Part shown: piece by piece, positions 12,205-24,173 of the stretch | Numbering within the stretch: the first letter of the stretch is position 1 | How the letters are laid out: each line of letters starts with the position of its first letter | Made by a program: the position numbers and the translations under genes | Source of the DNA: Pogona vitticeps | Taxonomy: Eukaryota > Chordata > Lepidosauria > Squamata > Agamidae | Length of the DNA stretch: 64,000 nt | Reading direction: 5' to 3' | Assembly (NCBI RefSeq): GCF_051106095.1 | Contig: NC_135783.1 | Location: forward strand, 63,298,447-63,362,446 | The notes under the pieces: model-generated | What the model saw: the letters and a program-made list of their open reading frames with translations, nothing else | Told to the model about the DNA's origin: nothing | Database searches by the model: none

Positions 12205-12310
12205 GCTGAAAGAGATCCTAGGGGTCATCAAGTCCAACCCCTATCAAGAAGGCACAGTGGGGAATCGAACTCCCAACCTCTGGCTCCACAGCCAGGTACC
12301 TAAACCTCTA
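12205..12310 (-). mobile_element. SINE/LINE-derived fragment with tRNA-like B-box
   Basis: Plus strand has gtcatcaagtccaacccc followed by gggaatcgaactcccaac and 'ggctccacagccaggta'. Read on the minus strand this contains a pol III B-box-like GTTCGATTCC. A dispersed repeat, not a tRNA gene: no cloverleaf can be completed. Confidence 0.45.
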
Positions 12311-12429
12311 ATGCTCTCCTTAGGTTTCCTACCAACCCTCTTAGAAATTATCTAATACCCAAGGCGGGGATGCGGGGGTGGGAGATAACTAGGAAGCACG
12401 ATCGTTCGCTTTGCCGCCGCCCCCCCCCA

Positions 12430-12462
12430 CATACACACACACACACACACACCACACACACG
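12430..12462. repeat. (CA)n microsatellite
   Basis: Short CA run after a poly-C stretch, followed by GTTGTTGTT and poly-T. Confidence 0.85.
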
Positions 12463-14009
12463 TTGTTGTTGTTTTTTTTCCTTTTTGTTCTGGGGCTCAG
12501 CATTGCACAAATATGTCAGCGTGGGTTTTACGAGATTGCATCGCAAAGGGTTTACAAGGTGAGCACTGGGCATTGGGTTAGTCCGTTTCCTAGACGTTCA
12601 TTTGCCTTCCATCTCCGGTGACACTTGGGGCTGTCGCTCGGTAACTCTAGTCCGTAAGGGAAAGCAAGAAGAGGATTTGGTATGTGCGTAGATGCCTGCC
12701 TCTGACGCGAAAAGTATACAGTATTTCCTTGCCTTTCCCCCCTTCTTTTTATCCCCCCGCTCTTCCAAACGTAGCATTGCTGAAATATTTCAGCCTTGGC
12801 TGGTGACTGCATACTTCTGTCGCCAGGAAACTGATGCCTTAAAATCTTTTCTAGAATTAAGTCATCAGCTGTCATGAAATTTTGAATTGACGTTAGTCTC
12901 CTAGGTAGAAAAAGGCTAGAGGATTTTCTTTTAATATAAATTGAGTCAAGCGTAAGTGATTAATCGTAATGTTCCAGGGAGCCGGCTTCATGGAGCTCCT
13001 TATAATATTACTAGTATATTTGCCTCCTTCCTTCTCTAAGTAGGAGTGGAAAGCCTAGTTCCATGTGAAATTGAAATTGAGACTTGTGTAATAAACATAA
13101 CACACGACCTTCTGATGCCTCAGTCTTCAGGGCAGGCACTGCTGTGCAGCAGGTAGGGTGGGGGGGCAACTGAGGTGGATCCCAGGGCCAAGTCCTGGGA
13201 ATCTTTGAGGGGGGGGGTGGAGGAATCACACAAGCTGCCAAAAATACTCCTCAAAATGAAAGTTGCTAGACCTCACACCCTGTTTTGAAAAATAAGGGAG
13301 GGAAGGGCTATTTAAAACGTCACTTGCCACTTCTGGGGGGCACTGGATCCACATTTTTTGTCTTGTTAAAAAAACGGAATACCACAAAAAGAACATTCCA
13401 AGTCCACCATCAATTAAAAACAAGTGGAAGGAGTCTCTTCATCTTTGATCATGAAATATCACAATGTGCTGTGAACCTGCCTTCATTATTTCATTCTGAA
13501 AGCTTTAGGTTTATGTATCACCACCAATAGTGATGGTTGTGGCACCCCCCCCCACCTTCCTCTACCAGGCATGTGCTGACACCAAATGACGGCTATTGCC
13601 AAACCTCTGCCACTCAACTTGTAACAGGGACTTTCTTTGCTGCAGTATCCCTTTCAGCCGAAACAGCCCAATGGCTGCTCAAATACTGCCAAAGCGAAGA
13701 GCTGAATTTACACTGCCCTTGAAACACACACACACAAAAAGAACAAAATTGTGTTATTTTGGTTACACAACTTTGACTCTGCATCCCAGCATTGGCCAGT
13801 GGTATATGTGGATAATATTTCATGACAGCTAATTGTCAAGAATAATAAGCAGGATTTATAAACCAAAAAGAAGTTTATTTTTTAAAAAAAAGAATAAGAA
13901 ATTTCAGTATCACAAGCTGTCAAATTCTTATAATATAGCTGAACTTTCTTTTACTTCTCTCCTTATAGCTTAAGCACATTTAATTCTTTATATGTTTAAA
14001 TGAGTAGTC
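12463..14009. other. No recognisable gene or recent repeat
   Basis: Upstream flank of the CpG island. Contains homopolymer runs (poly-C at 13545, poly-G at 13208) but no exon, RNA gene or element I can support. Confidence 0.45.
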
Positions 14010-14051
14010 CAGATAGGCGGGGTATAAATCAAATATATATATACAAGTTAT

Positions 14052-14086
<35 letters not shown>

Positions 14087-14097
14087 TATATATACAT

Positions 14098-14130
<33 letters not shown>

Positions 14131-14313
14131 CATATATACATACACACACACACACACACACATACACATACACATACACACACATATATATACACATATA
14201 CACATATACACATATACACATATACACACATACATACATACATACATACATACATACATACACACACACACATATATATATATATACACACATATATATA
14301 TATACATATATAA
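14010..14313. repeat. Compound CA/TA/CATA microsatellite seeded at an L2 tail
   Basis: Starts right after 'agtccagataggcggggta' plus taaatc, a plus-strand L2 3' end, and runs through TA, CA, TACACA and CATA blocks for about 270 bp. All translated frames here (Tyr/Val/Cys or His/Thr/Ile repeats) are artefacts. Confidence 0.95.
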
Positions 14314-14363
14314 AACTTGTATAAAACCAAGAATATATATATATTCTTGGTTTTATACAAGTT
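14314..14363. repeat. Perfect 50-bp palindrome
   Basis: Two 25-bp arms, starting aacttgtataaaaccaag and ending cttggttttatacaagtt, meet with no spacer in an AT dinucleotide core. The arm is unique sequence, not simple repeat, so this is a true inverted duplication at the edge of the microsatellite. The beginning of the microsatellite (14042-14050) also has tacaagtta. Confidence 0.95.
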
Positions 14364-14429
14364 CCAAGAGGGACATACATTAGACTTCACAGCTTCATGA
14401 AAATGAATCATCTCTGCTCTTTCTAACAG

Positions 14430-14565
14430 CTCAGCTCAACTTTGTGAGATGGATCAGGTCTGAAAGATTGTGATTGGCCCCAGGTCACCTGATGAGTTGC
14501 ATGGCCAAGTAGGGATTAAACCTTCCTGCGTCCTGAGCCAGCCCTCTTAACACTAGTCCAGACTT
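14430..14565 (-). mobile_element. tRNA/CORE-type SINE
   Basis: Minus-strand match to the SINE family also at 34.2 kb and 47.05 kb: a head with degraded 'ggtttaatccctacttggcc', then 'tgacctggggccaatcacaa'. Old and diverged. Confidence 0.5.
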
Positions 14566-15923
14566 ACTCATTTTCATGGATTCCATGAAGCAAAGCCAGC
14601 TCAAATTAAGATACTGACCAGGACAGATGTTTGTCCTGCTGGCTATCACCTGAAACAGACAGGGTTAATCTACCTCAGCTGAAATAATATACTCCAGTAT
14701 TACATGATTCACTTAAAAAGAAACTCAAGGGAAGGAGAGATCATGTAGCCAACTCCTCACATACTCAGGTTATTTAAAAACATGGGGGGGTGTAAGAAAA
14801 TATGTGGTGACTGGGAGATCTTAATTACAAAATGATTTTTCACGACTTCCATCAAAAGTTGCCCTCCCAACATATTTCTCATAAAGTGATTTTAAATTAG
14901 GGCTCTGCAAGGGCCCCTCAATTGGCTTTGGCAGTCAATTTGTCCCTTTGAGATATGTCCTAATTCGTACTGTGATGATCCAGGTCCTTTCCACTTTGAT
15001 TTATGCCACAAATCTGAATTCCCATCACCAACCCTCCTGTTGATCAGCACCAGGAAACCCAAGCAACTATATTTTTTCCACTTTTGCTCTGATGTATGTG
15101 AAATTGGGAGATACTGTATAATGCACTCTAAAGAGGAGAGTAAACGTACATTTCAGACAACAAACCTCAAAGGTTTCCATGTGGAGTACATACCTTTAAA
15201 AATTTGCTCCCTGCTAGCACTGTGAGTGAAATTCTGGCCTCAGGCTGCATGTTATAGACATCACTCAGAAAGATTCACATGATTCTTTCCCGCGTTCTGG
15301 TTGTGCCCATCTCATTTAAGAATTCAAACCACTGAATCCATCTAAATAGCCTTTGCTTCATCCTTCAGCGGCACAGATCTCCCTGACAGGGGCTGGATTC
15401 AATGATCCACAGGATCCTTTCCTGCTCTGCAGTTCAAAGGCTGTTGTTCTTATTATTCTGTAAACAAATTGACCTCTTCTCCTTCAGTCTGGACCTCATA
15501 CCAATTGGCGTGATCCTGATCCAGGCTAATTTGGTTCACATGCACCCTAAGTTGCTCTCCAGTCCTTTTTGGAACCACTCCATGGCTACTTTTCAAGATC
15601 TGGCACCGATGACAATCACTGGGGACTTAATTCTTTGTTAGGAATAACTAGTGTACTTACTATAGTCACTGGAAGCCTTTCTCAGCAAGAACAAATCCGG
15701 AAAAATACTGAGGTCAGGAAAAGATGATAAAGCCACATTTAGATTATACTGGCTACTACTGTATGTTCTTCCACCAAGCAAAGAATAATTCCTATAAAGG
15801 ATATAGTAGCTGCATTTACACACAACATTAAGCTGAATTTGTTGAGAATCCTGGCTTACCATAAAGGAGCTGCATGCTTGTGCGCGTAGGCTGTTCTCTG
15901 ACACTTGGCTCCCTCCCCTAGAC
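14566..15923. other. No recognisable gene
   Basis: Nothing beyond short chance reading frames. No repeat family identified. Confidence 0.4.
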
Positions 15924-17175
15924 CAGGGGCAAGCTAAGTGTGACTCACAGACTGCATGCAGCCCTTGAAGATTCCCACCACATCTCCAGCAGCCCTGAAC
16001 CTTGATCATTTTGAATGCATTTGTTGTTATTTAGTCATTAAGTTGTGTCCAACCTTTCGTGACCCCATGGACCAGAGCACACCAGGCCCTCCTGTCTTCC
16101 ACTGCCTCCTGGAGTTTGATCAAATTCACGTTCGTAGCTTTAGTGACACTGTCCGTCCATCTCATCCTCTGTCATGCCCGTCTCCTCCTCCCTTCACACT
16201 TTCCCAGCATCAGGGTCTTTTTCCAGGGAGTCTTCTTTTCTCATGAGATGGCCAAAGTATTGGAGCCTCAGCTTCAGGATCTGTCCTTCCAGTGAGTACT
16301 CAGGGTTATTTTCCTTCAAAATGGATAGGTGTGTTCTCCTTGCAGTCCAGGGGACTCTCAAGAGCCTCCTCCAGCACCACAATTCAAAGGCATCAGTTCT
16401 TCGGCGGTCAGCCTTCCTTATGGTCCAACTCTCACTTCCGTACATCACGACAGGAAAAACCATAGCTTTGACTAATCAGACTTTTGTCAGCAAGGTGATG
16501 TCTCTCTGCTTTTTAAGACGCTGTCTATGTTTGTCATCACTTTCCTCCCAAGAAGCAGGCGTCTTTGAATTTCGTGGTTGGTGTCACCATCTGCAGTAAT
16601 CATGGAGCCCAAAAAAATAAAATCTGTCACTGGCTCCATATCTTCCCCTTCTATTTGCCAGGAGGTGACGGGACCAGTGGCCATGATCTTAGGTTTGTTT
16701 TTTTTATGTTGAGCTTCAAACCATTTTTGCACTCTCCTCTTTCACCCTGTTTAAGAGGTTCCTTAATTCCTCCTCATTTTCTGCCATCAGAGTGGTATCA
16801 TCTGTATATCTGAGGTTGTTGGTATTTCTTCCGGCAATCTTGATTCCAGCTTGGGGTTCATCCAGTCCAGCCTTTCGCATGATGTATCCTGCACATAAGT
16901 TAAATAATGCAGGGAGACAATATGCAGCCTTGTCGTACTCCTTTCCCAATTTTGAACTATTAGTTGTTCCATATCCAGTTCTAACTGTTGCTTCCTGCCC
17001 CTTGATTGCATGCTCCCCTGCAATTAACAGAAAAAATCCCCTTGTAACATAGGGGAAATCATGCAGGTCCTTGATCTGCTCTAGCATCTAGGAGAGGGAC
17101 GGCAAGGGAGGAAGCCTTCCAAAGTCTACAGGGGTTGTGTGTGGCCCCTCAGATTCAGAGAATTGCAACCCCAGT
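15924..17175. mobile_element. Old hAT-like repeat split by BovB
   Basis: Left part begins CAGGGGCAAGCTAAGTGTGA and includes gcatgcagcccttgaag. After the BovB insertion the right part holds gtgtgtggcccctcagatt and 'attgcaaccccagtg'. The ends resemble hAT CAGGGGTGGGCAA-type termini. The outer duplication cannot be read, so the boundary is approximate. Confidence 0.35.
16021..17001 (-). mobile_element. BovB (RTE) LINE, 5'-truncated
   Basis: The minus strand encodes the C-terminal half of BovB ORF2, with pieces such as MYGSESWTI, FELWCWRRLLRV and LQYFGHLMR, and reverse transcriptase remnants before that. The YADD position reads YTDD. The 3' end (ttgttgttatttagtc on the plus strand) is complete; the 5' end is truncated within the RT domain. 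It is flanked by ttgaatgcat (16011-16020) and ttgattgcat (17002-17011), a 10-bp target-site duplication with one mismatch, so the integration boundaries are clear. Several frameshifts and stops show it is dead. BovB is the RTE family shared by squamates and ruminants. Confidence 0.92.
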
Positions 17176-17814
17176 GCTAGCCCTACCAGCAGAAGAAAAC
17201 TGCTATTCAGTGCATGGCTGGAGAACCTGTGGCCTTCTGGATAGTCCCCAGCCAGTCTGACAGGTGGTGAGGGGTGATGGAAATATTACCACATAAAAGG
17301 ACATGGAAGGACACAGATTCCCCACTTGAGATACAGAGAATCAAAATAGCAAAGTAGCTATTTCAGCTTGTTCCCTTTACAAGCCAAGATCCTACACCAG
17401 GTTTCATTTTTCTCTTTGAGTTTTAAATTCTGCCTTGTGTGGGAACAACAAGCCAAGTTCATTGTTTCAGACTGCAGACTAAGGCAACCATTTCTGGATT
17501 ATTTTAGCCTGTTGCAGGAGGAGCCAGGCAAGAGCTAGTAGCCCAAATGCCGAAGCACACAGATTCTTCACAGTGAAACAGGGCTCTCCACAACCCAAGC
17601 TTACTGGGTGTGCTCAGTCATGGCAGCTATGCTGATCTACAAGGTAACACGTAGGTTGAAAGCTTATTGTCTCACAATAATTTGTTCAGAAGCACCAAAG
17701 TATCTTGCTTTCTAGCAAGAATATTGTCAGTAGCTTTTTCTTTCTTTCTGTGCAGCATAGCATAGCACACAGAGTAGCTGCTTACGCCCCCCCCCCAATT
17801 TTTATTAACATTTA
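17176..17814. other. No recognisable feature
   Basis: Contains a poly-C run near 17788. No gene or repeat identified. Confidence 0.4.
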
Positions 17815-18030
17815 TCTGTTTGTGTCATTTATACATTGCTTTTCTCCCAATGAAATCAGAGTGCCACAGACATCTCTCTTCCTTCTCATTCAGAACAACC
17901 CCATTATATAAGTCATGGTGTGGAAAGTCTGGTGCAAGATTCCCCCAGTCAGTATCATGGCCAACTGGGGATCTGAATCCAGATCTTCCAACTCTTACTT
18001 CAACACTGCAGCGTACTGGCTCTCCCTGAT
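17815..18030 (-). mobile_element. CORE-type SINE with L2-like tail
   Basis: Minus strand carries a tRNA-like head ('agatctggattcagatcccc') and the far end on the plus strand reads 'cattgcttttctcccaatga', an L2-type tail. Same general family as 34.2 kb. Diverged. Confidence 0.5.
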
Positions 18031-18494
18031 GCAGGGAAGGCTCATATGACCCCATCTAGTTTGTATGCTTGATTTCCCATCTTAGCAAGCATTTTCACAT
18101 CCCCTAGAAGGCTAAATGAATCTGTCATTCTATCACACCTAGTTAATGAGCAGCAGTTTCCCATCAAGACTAACACAATTTCCTTTACGCTGCCATAAAT
18201 TAACAACAGGATTCTGACCGTTGTACTCTAATCTGCATGTGTATCTAAATATGTCTCCCTTTGAAATGCCATAAGGAAGACACTGTCCATATTCTTAGGC
18301 AGATTGCAATCCACACCACTTGACATGAGTCTTCTTGATTCAGCAAAGAGAGTGTGCATGGAACTGGCCAGTGCGACCACTTTATCTCTTGGTTCTATGT
18401 TCCTATGTGTGCAGTTATCCCACAGTGGCTCAGATGCAATAGTAAGTGAACACTAGAGTAGGTACATTGAATTCATGGGGATTTGGTGAATCAT
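18031..18494. other. Old dispersed repeat scrap, otherwise nothing
   Basis: The segment at about 18140-18230 ('taacaacaggattctgaccg') resembles 33085-33185 ('cagcagcaggattctggcca'), suggesting an old shared repeat of unknown class. Confidence 0.3.
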
Positions 18495-18501
18495 CTCCTA
18501 T

Positions 18502-18544
<43 letters not shown>

Positions 18545-18895
18545 TTGAGCTTATATACTGCCCATTTAGACATAGTCTACTCTGGGCGGCTCACAAAACA
18601 CGTAATAAAAACAATTAATATAAAACAACAATTTCCAACACAAAACAGAACAGATAAAGATAAAGAGAGAGAATTACGTAGTGTCCGGAGGGAAGGCCTA
18701 TCTATATAACCAGGTCTTGAGTTGGTTTTTGAAAATACCCAGCGAGGGGGGCAGACGAATCTCGGGGGGGGGGGGACTATAAGTTCTGTTGATTCAGTAG
18801 GTCTACTCTGATTATGATTTAAATATTGGATCCGAGCTAGTGTATCCTGTCTTTCTTCAAAGAGAGCAGGGCTGCAATACACGAAAGGTATCTCT
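18495..18895 (-). mobile_element. L2/CR1-like LINE 3' end with (TTTA)n tail
   Basis: A (TTTA)n array (about 18496-18546) is the tail. It is followed by ctgggcggctcacaaaac and a LINE 3' UTR reading, then a degraded ORF end. Orientation is minus. Confidence 0.7.
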
Positions 18896-18899
18896 TTGT

Positions 18900-19345
18900 A
18901 TTCTCACAACCTTTGAAATAGGTTAGGTTGGGTGACAGTGAAAGGCCAAATCACCTTAGAAGTCAGGGGCAGGAACCTTCCAAGGGGCCAAGGCTATTTT
19001 TAATTTCCCACAGGGCTTGGAGAACAGCACAACCAGGCCCTTAAACAAAGGTTTTCTCAAAATGCAAAAGGTGATAGTCCAGAAACCTGCCATGTAAACA
19101 TGTTTCCCAAACAATTGTTTTAGGCCTTTAAGAGCTTTCCTTCTTTTTCTTTTCTTTTCTTTTTCTCTTTGGAAACAGGAAGTGATTGCCTGGGGAAGGG
19201 TTGGGGGCCAGGAGGTACTGGGGTCTGAGGAGGTTTAGTGGAATGCCTGGGTCATATTTTGTCCATTCCTACTTTCAACTTTGAGGACTGAGGGAGGATT
19301 TGAACCCTGGTTTGGGCTCATAGTGAGAAGACCAGACTCATTAGG
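18900..19345 (-). mobile_element. Two old SINE fragments
   Basis: At 18900-18990 the sequence 'ggttaggttgggtgacagtg' resembles the body of the CORE-type SINE. At 19275-19345 'ggatttgaaccctggtttg' is a B-box-like head on the minus strand. They may be one disrupted copy. Confidence 0.35.
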
Positions 19346-20204
19346 ACAGACAATGCTGAGAGAAATGGAAGGCAGCAGGAAAAGAAGATGACCAAATAGG
19401 AGGTGGGTTGACTCAGAAAATGAATCCAGAGCCTTGAGCTTGCAGGACCTGAGCAGGGTTGTTAGTGATGGGACCCTCTGAAGATGACAAATTCATAAAG
19501 GCACTCAAAAGAAGAACTTCCAAGCACAGTTAGGACACTTTGCACCACTTCCGCTCATATAAATGGACTTCCTGATCTTAGTGGGTGAGAAGGTGAGGAC
19601 TAGGTGCATCTTTTCCTTTATGAGTTACCCAGTTTGAAAAACTGCCTTTAAATACATTACATGGATGAAGATGCAGCTAAAGTTATACCAGAGTCATGAA
19701 CAGCAAGTCAAATTTTGCAGACTTAAAATTCCATTCTTGTAATCCATTCTTGCTTTTTTTTGGGGGGGGGGGGGGAAGGTTCTACTTCTTTGCCTGAATG
19801 AACCATTTCACTCATGTGAATCATTTCACCCTGTGCTATCAGTCTGGCGTTGCTCTAATTACAGAAGAATAACATCCAAAATGGCTACAAGTTGTTATTT
19901 TCCTAAAACCACCACAACAGGGGCCACAATGCCACATCAAAACAGAGTTTTACCACATGAAAACAAGACCTCCCTCTTTTTGTGTTTTAAAATCAAGCAA
20001 ATGTAGAAAGTTCTTAACTTTTTGGAAAGTTCTTTTTTTCACATCTTATTTTTTTCCCATTGGGTATGTGTTAGTGGTAAGTTATTGGTTTTATAATGGG
20101 GATATGTAACAGATGCAAAGGTAGCTCTTAGCATGCTTCTCATATTCTTAGAGATAGAGTGTGATCCCTTCATGGCAACCAGGAAAGCAAAGCATTCTAC
20201 TCAT
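19346..20204. other. No recognisable gene
   Basis: Includes a poly-G run near 19763. No repeat family identified. Confidence 0.4.
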
Positions 20205-20281
20205 ACACCACACCATATCACTTTAAAGCACTCTGTGGGTGGTTTACAATTTAATTATGCAGGCTTCACATTGCTGCCCTC
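20205..20281 (-). mobile_element. SINE, 3' portion (left of BovB)
   Basis: Contains gggtggtttacaatttaat and 'atgcaggcttcacattgctg', the tail side of the tRNA SINE whose other part resumes at 22748. The BovB sits between them. Confidence 0.6.
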
Positions 20282-22747
20282 TTCATGGATTGCTTCCTTG
20301 TCCTGGAGAAGGGCTTTGAGTAATTCAGAGAAGCTATGGGTGATGCAGTGCAGGGACACCCAAGACGGACAGATCATAATGGAGAGTTCTGACTAAACAC
20401 AATCTACCTGGAGCAGGAATTGGCAAGCCACTCCAGTATCTTTGTCAAGAAAATTCCATGGATGGAAACAAAAGGCTAAAAGATATGATGCTGGAAGATG
20501 AGCCCCTCAGGTCGGAAGGCATCCAACATGCTACTGAGGAAGAGCGGAGGACAAATACAAGTAGCTCCAGAGCTAATGAAGTGGTTGGGCCAAAGCTGAA
20601 AGGATGCTCAGCTGTGGACATGCCTGAAAGTGAAAGGAAAGTCCAATGCTGCAAAGAAAAATACTGCATAGGAACCTGGAATGTTAGATCTATGTACCTT
20701 GGTAAGCTGGATGTGGTCAAACAGGAGAGGGCAAGAATAAACATTGACATCCTGGGCGTCAGTGAACTAAAATGGACAGGAATGGGCGAATTCAATTCAG
20801 ATGATTATCATATCTACTATTGTGGGCAAGAATCCCGTAGAAGAAATGGAGTAGCCCTCATAGTCAACAAAAGAGTGGGAAAAGCTGTATTGGGGTACAA
20901 TCTCAAAAATGATAGAATGATATCAATATGAATCCAAGGCAGACCTTTCAATATCACAGTAATAAAAGTTTATGCACCAACCACTGATGCTGAAGAGGCT
21001 GAAATTGACCAAATTCTATGAAGACTTACAACATCTTCTAGAACTGACACCAAAGAAAGATGTTCTTCTCATTATAGGGGACTGGAATGCTAAAGTAGGG
21101 AGTCAAGAGATAAAAGGAAAAACGGGGAAGTTTTGCCTTGGAGTTAAAAACGAAGCAGGGCAAAGGCTAATAGAGTTTTGTCAAGAGAATATGCTGGTCA
21201 TCACAGATTGAGTGTATTCTCTGCAGCCCAAGATGAAGAAGCTCTATACAATGAGCAGTAACAAGACCTGGAGCTGATTGTGGCTGTGATCATCAGCTTC
21301 TTATAACAAAACTCAAGCTTAAACTGAAGAAAGTAGGAAAAACCACTGGGCTAGTCAGGTATAATCTAAACCAAATCCCTTATGAATACATAGTGGAAGT
21401 GAAGAACAGATTTCAGGAACTATATTTGGTGGACAGAGTGCCTGAAGAACTATAGATGGAGGCTTCTAACATTGTACAGGATGCAGCAAGAAAACTATCC
21501 CAAAGAAAAAGAAATGCAAGAAAGCAAAGTGGCTGTCCAACAAGGCCTTACAAATAGCAGAGAAGAGAAGGGAAACAAATTTCAAGGGAGACAGGGAAAG
21601 TTACAGAAAATGGAATGCAGACTTCCAAAGAATAGCAAGGAGAGACAAGAGGGCCTTCTTAAATGAACAGTGCAAAGAAATAGAGGAAAATAATAGAAAG
21701 AGAAAAACCAGAGATCTGTTCAAGAAAATTGGAGATTTTAGAGGAACATTTTGTGCAAAGATGGACATGATAAAAGACAAAAATGGAAGGGACCTCACAG
21801 AAGCAGAAGACATCAAGAAGAGGTGGCAAGAATACACAGAGGAATTATACCAGAAAGATCTGGATGTCCCAGAGAACCCAGATAGTGTGGTTGCTGACCT
21901 TGAGCCACACATCCTGCAGAGCAAAGTCAAGTGGGCCTGAGAAAGCATGGCAAACAACAAGGCCAGTGGAGGTGATGGCATTCCAGTCGAACTATTTAAA
22001 ATCTTAAACGATGACACTGTTAAGGTGCTACACTCAATATGCCAGCAACTTTGGAAAACTCAGCAGTAGCCAGAGGATTGGAAAAGATCAGTCTACATCC
22101 CAATCCCAAAGAAGGGCAGTGCCAAAGAGTGCTCCAACTACTGTACAATTGCACTCATTTCACAAGCTAGAAAAGTTATGCTCAAAATCCTCCAAAGCAG
22201 GCTTCAACAATATGTGGACCGAGAACTCCCAGAAGTACGAGGTGGATTTCAAAGGGGCAGAGGAACTCAAGACCAAATTGCTAACATGCACTGGATTATG
22301 GAGAAAGCCAGAGAGTTCCAGAAAAACATCTACTGTACTTCTGCTCCATTGACTATGCAAAAGCCTTTGACTGTGTGGACCACAGCAAACTGGCAAGTCC
22401 CTAAAGAAATGGGAGTGCCTGACCACCATATATATCTCCTGAGAAATCTATATATGGGACATGAAGCAACAATGAGAACTGGATATGGAACAACTAACTG
22501 GTTCAAAATTGGGAAAGGAGTACGACAAGGCTGTATATTGTCCCCCTGCTTATTTAACTTATATGCAGAATACATCATGTGAAAGGCTGGACTGAAGGAA
22601 TCCCAAGCCGGAATTGTCATCGAAGCGACCAACATGAATTTGACCCAACTCCAGGAGGCAGTGGAAGACTGGAGGGCCTGGCATGCTGTTGTCCAAGGGG
22701 TCACGAAGAGTCGGACATGACTAAATGACTAAACAACAAGAAAATCA
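20282..22747 (+). mobile_element. BovB (RTE) LINE, nearly full 5' end, internal deletion
   Basis: Begins with the BovB 5' UTR ('ggattgcttccttgtcctgg', later 'gcaagccactccagtatctt'). The frame then encodes the AP-like endonuclease (CIGTWNVRSM, ILGVSELKWTGMG, YYCGQES at 20660-20830; GDWNAKVGS near 21080) and RT pieces up to GVRQGCILSPCLFNLYAEY near 22520. Compared with the copy at 49.5 kb, about 0.7 kb covering the YADD box and RT C-terminus is deleted near 22620, joining straight to the 3' end (ggtcacgaagagtcggacat). Multiple stops and frameshifts make it inactive. The flanking SINE halves give approximate duplicated sequence (cacattgctgccc / cactgctcccc). Confidence 0.92.
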
Positions 22748-22880
22748 CACTGTCACTGCTCCCCACAGCAATCTGGGTTACTCAGTTTGCCAAGCTTGGA
22801 AGGATTGAAGGCTGAGTCCATCTGCTACTTCAACCTGTGATCGAACTGATGTCATGAGAAGAGTCTTAACTGTAGTACTG
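22748..22880 (-). mobile_element. SINE, 5' portion (right of BovB)
   Basis: Continues the SINE interrupted at 20281: 'gcaatctgggttactcagtt', 'cttggaaggattgaaggctg', then 'aacctgtgatcgaact' (minus-strand B-box) and 'actgtagtactgtag'. Same family as 39.6-39.83 kb. Confidence 0.65.
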
Positions 22881-23407
22881 TAGAATAACCATTGCACATG
22901 GCAGCAGATTTGAAGCTGATTGCATGTTAAATCATGTTAGTACATTGTGTTTCAGAAAGGCAGACCCTGTGCTTCCACTACTAGTGCCTTTTTGTTTCTG
23001 TGAACATGATAAGGAGAGGGAAGGAATGGGCTTGAATGACTGACAGGTCTACTTTCTAGTTCTAGAGTATGTTTTACCAGGGACTCTCAAGTCACTGGGA
23101 TTTGGAGGAAGGACTGTGGCTCAAGCAGTTCAACATAACTTTACAGTGAGAAAACTGCTTTCTTTTTGGATACCCTCCAAGTGTAAAAGTTGCTCTTGGA
23201 CAAACATTCATGCATATATTGACTGAAAGTTTTCACCCTTGTTTCTTTCAGAAGGAGCAACTGTGCCTGTAAATTTCTTCCAAATTTTCCAAGAAATACA
23301 AGTTTCTGACAGTCCTGTTTGTTTGTATTTAATTTGAAGGTGCTCATGGACACACAAGTTGCCATTATTATTCTGTAGTTTTGAAGGAGTAATTTCTCTA
23401 CTAAAGG
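22881..23407. other. No recognisable feature
   Basis: No gene or repeat supported. Confidence 0.4.
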
Positions 23408-24173
23408 CAGGGCCAGATTAAGACCTTTAGAGGCTCTAAGCACTGAAAAGATTACAGTGCCCCCTTTGAATATAATGCGTGGCAGGTCCCATGGCTTGAA
23501 AAAGCAATATATTACATACATTACATATATGAAAATACAGTAATTTATTTACATAGCATGTGGAAAAAAAGGAACAACCTATTGTATGCAAAATCATACA
23601 TACAAGCAAATTACTGAGTTTCAAATTACCAACTTTCATGCTTTGATCAATGCTGGCAGCTTATGTCCAAATATGTAAACTGAAAAGCTCAAACAAGAGT
23701 TTAAAACTCCTTTGGGAGTGTTTTTAATAGTGGCTTTTATTTCTTTGGCTTGCACATACTGTATAATGTAGAGCCAAAGAAAACGGTACAAACAATTAAA
23801 AGCCCTTTTCATTCTATCTCCACCCAACCTCCCAAAATACAGAAATAAAAATTAAAAAAACAAAAAAAATCAAGTGATGATGGTGGTGATTGATCATTTC
23901 ACTCAAAACATGAGTTTTCTTGCTAGGTGAGCCTTTATCCTTTTCAGTTTTTACTGAATTGCTTTAGGTAGGGAGGTGGTTTTCTTGGGGCACTGAGGGA
24001 GGGAAGGAGACAGCCAAGGGATTTGGATGGACGGATGTAGTTTGCTAAGGAGGGTGCAACATGTGCACCATGGGCCATGCTAAATCCGGCACTGAAAAAA
24101 ACTGTGGTGCCCCCTTCCCTTGTTGATGCCCTAAACATGTCCCTATTTTGCTTAATGGTTAATCTGAGTCTGA
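23408..24173. mobile_element. hAT-like non-autonomous element
   Basis: Left end CAGGGCCAGATTAAGACCTT mirrors right end 'aatggttaatctgagtctg', and 'gccccctttgaa' mirrors 'tggtgcccccttccc'. It is 766 bp with no transposase. Flanks actaaagg / attaaaga match at 6 of 8 positions, consistent with a decayed 8-bp hAT duplication. Confidence 0.55.

Noticed and set aside
14000-14411. Frames rich in Tyr/Val/Cys or His/Thr/Ile
   Set aside because: Direct translation of CA/TA microsatellite.
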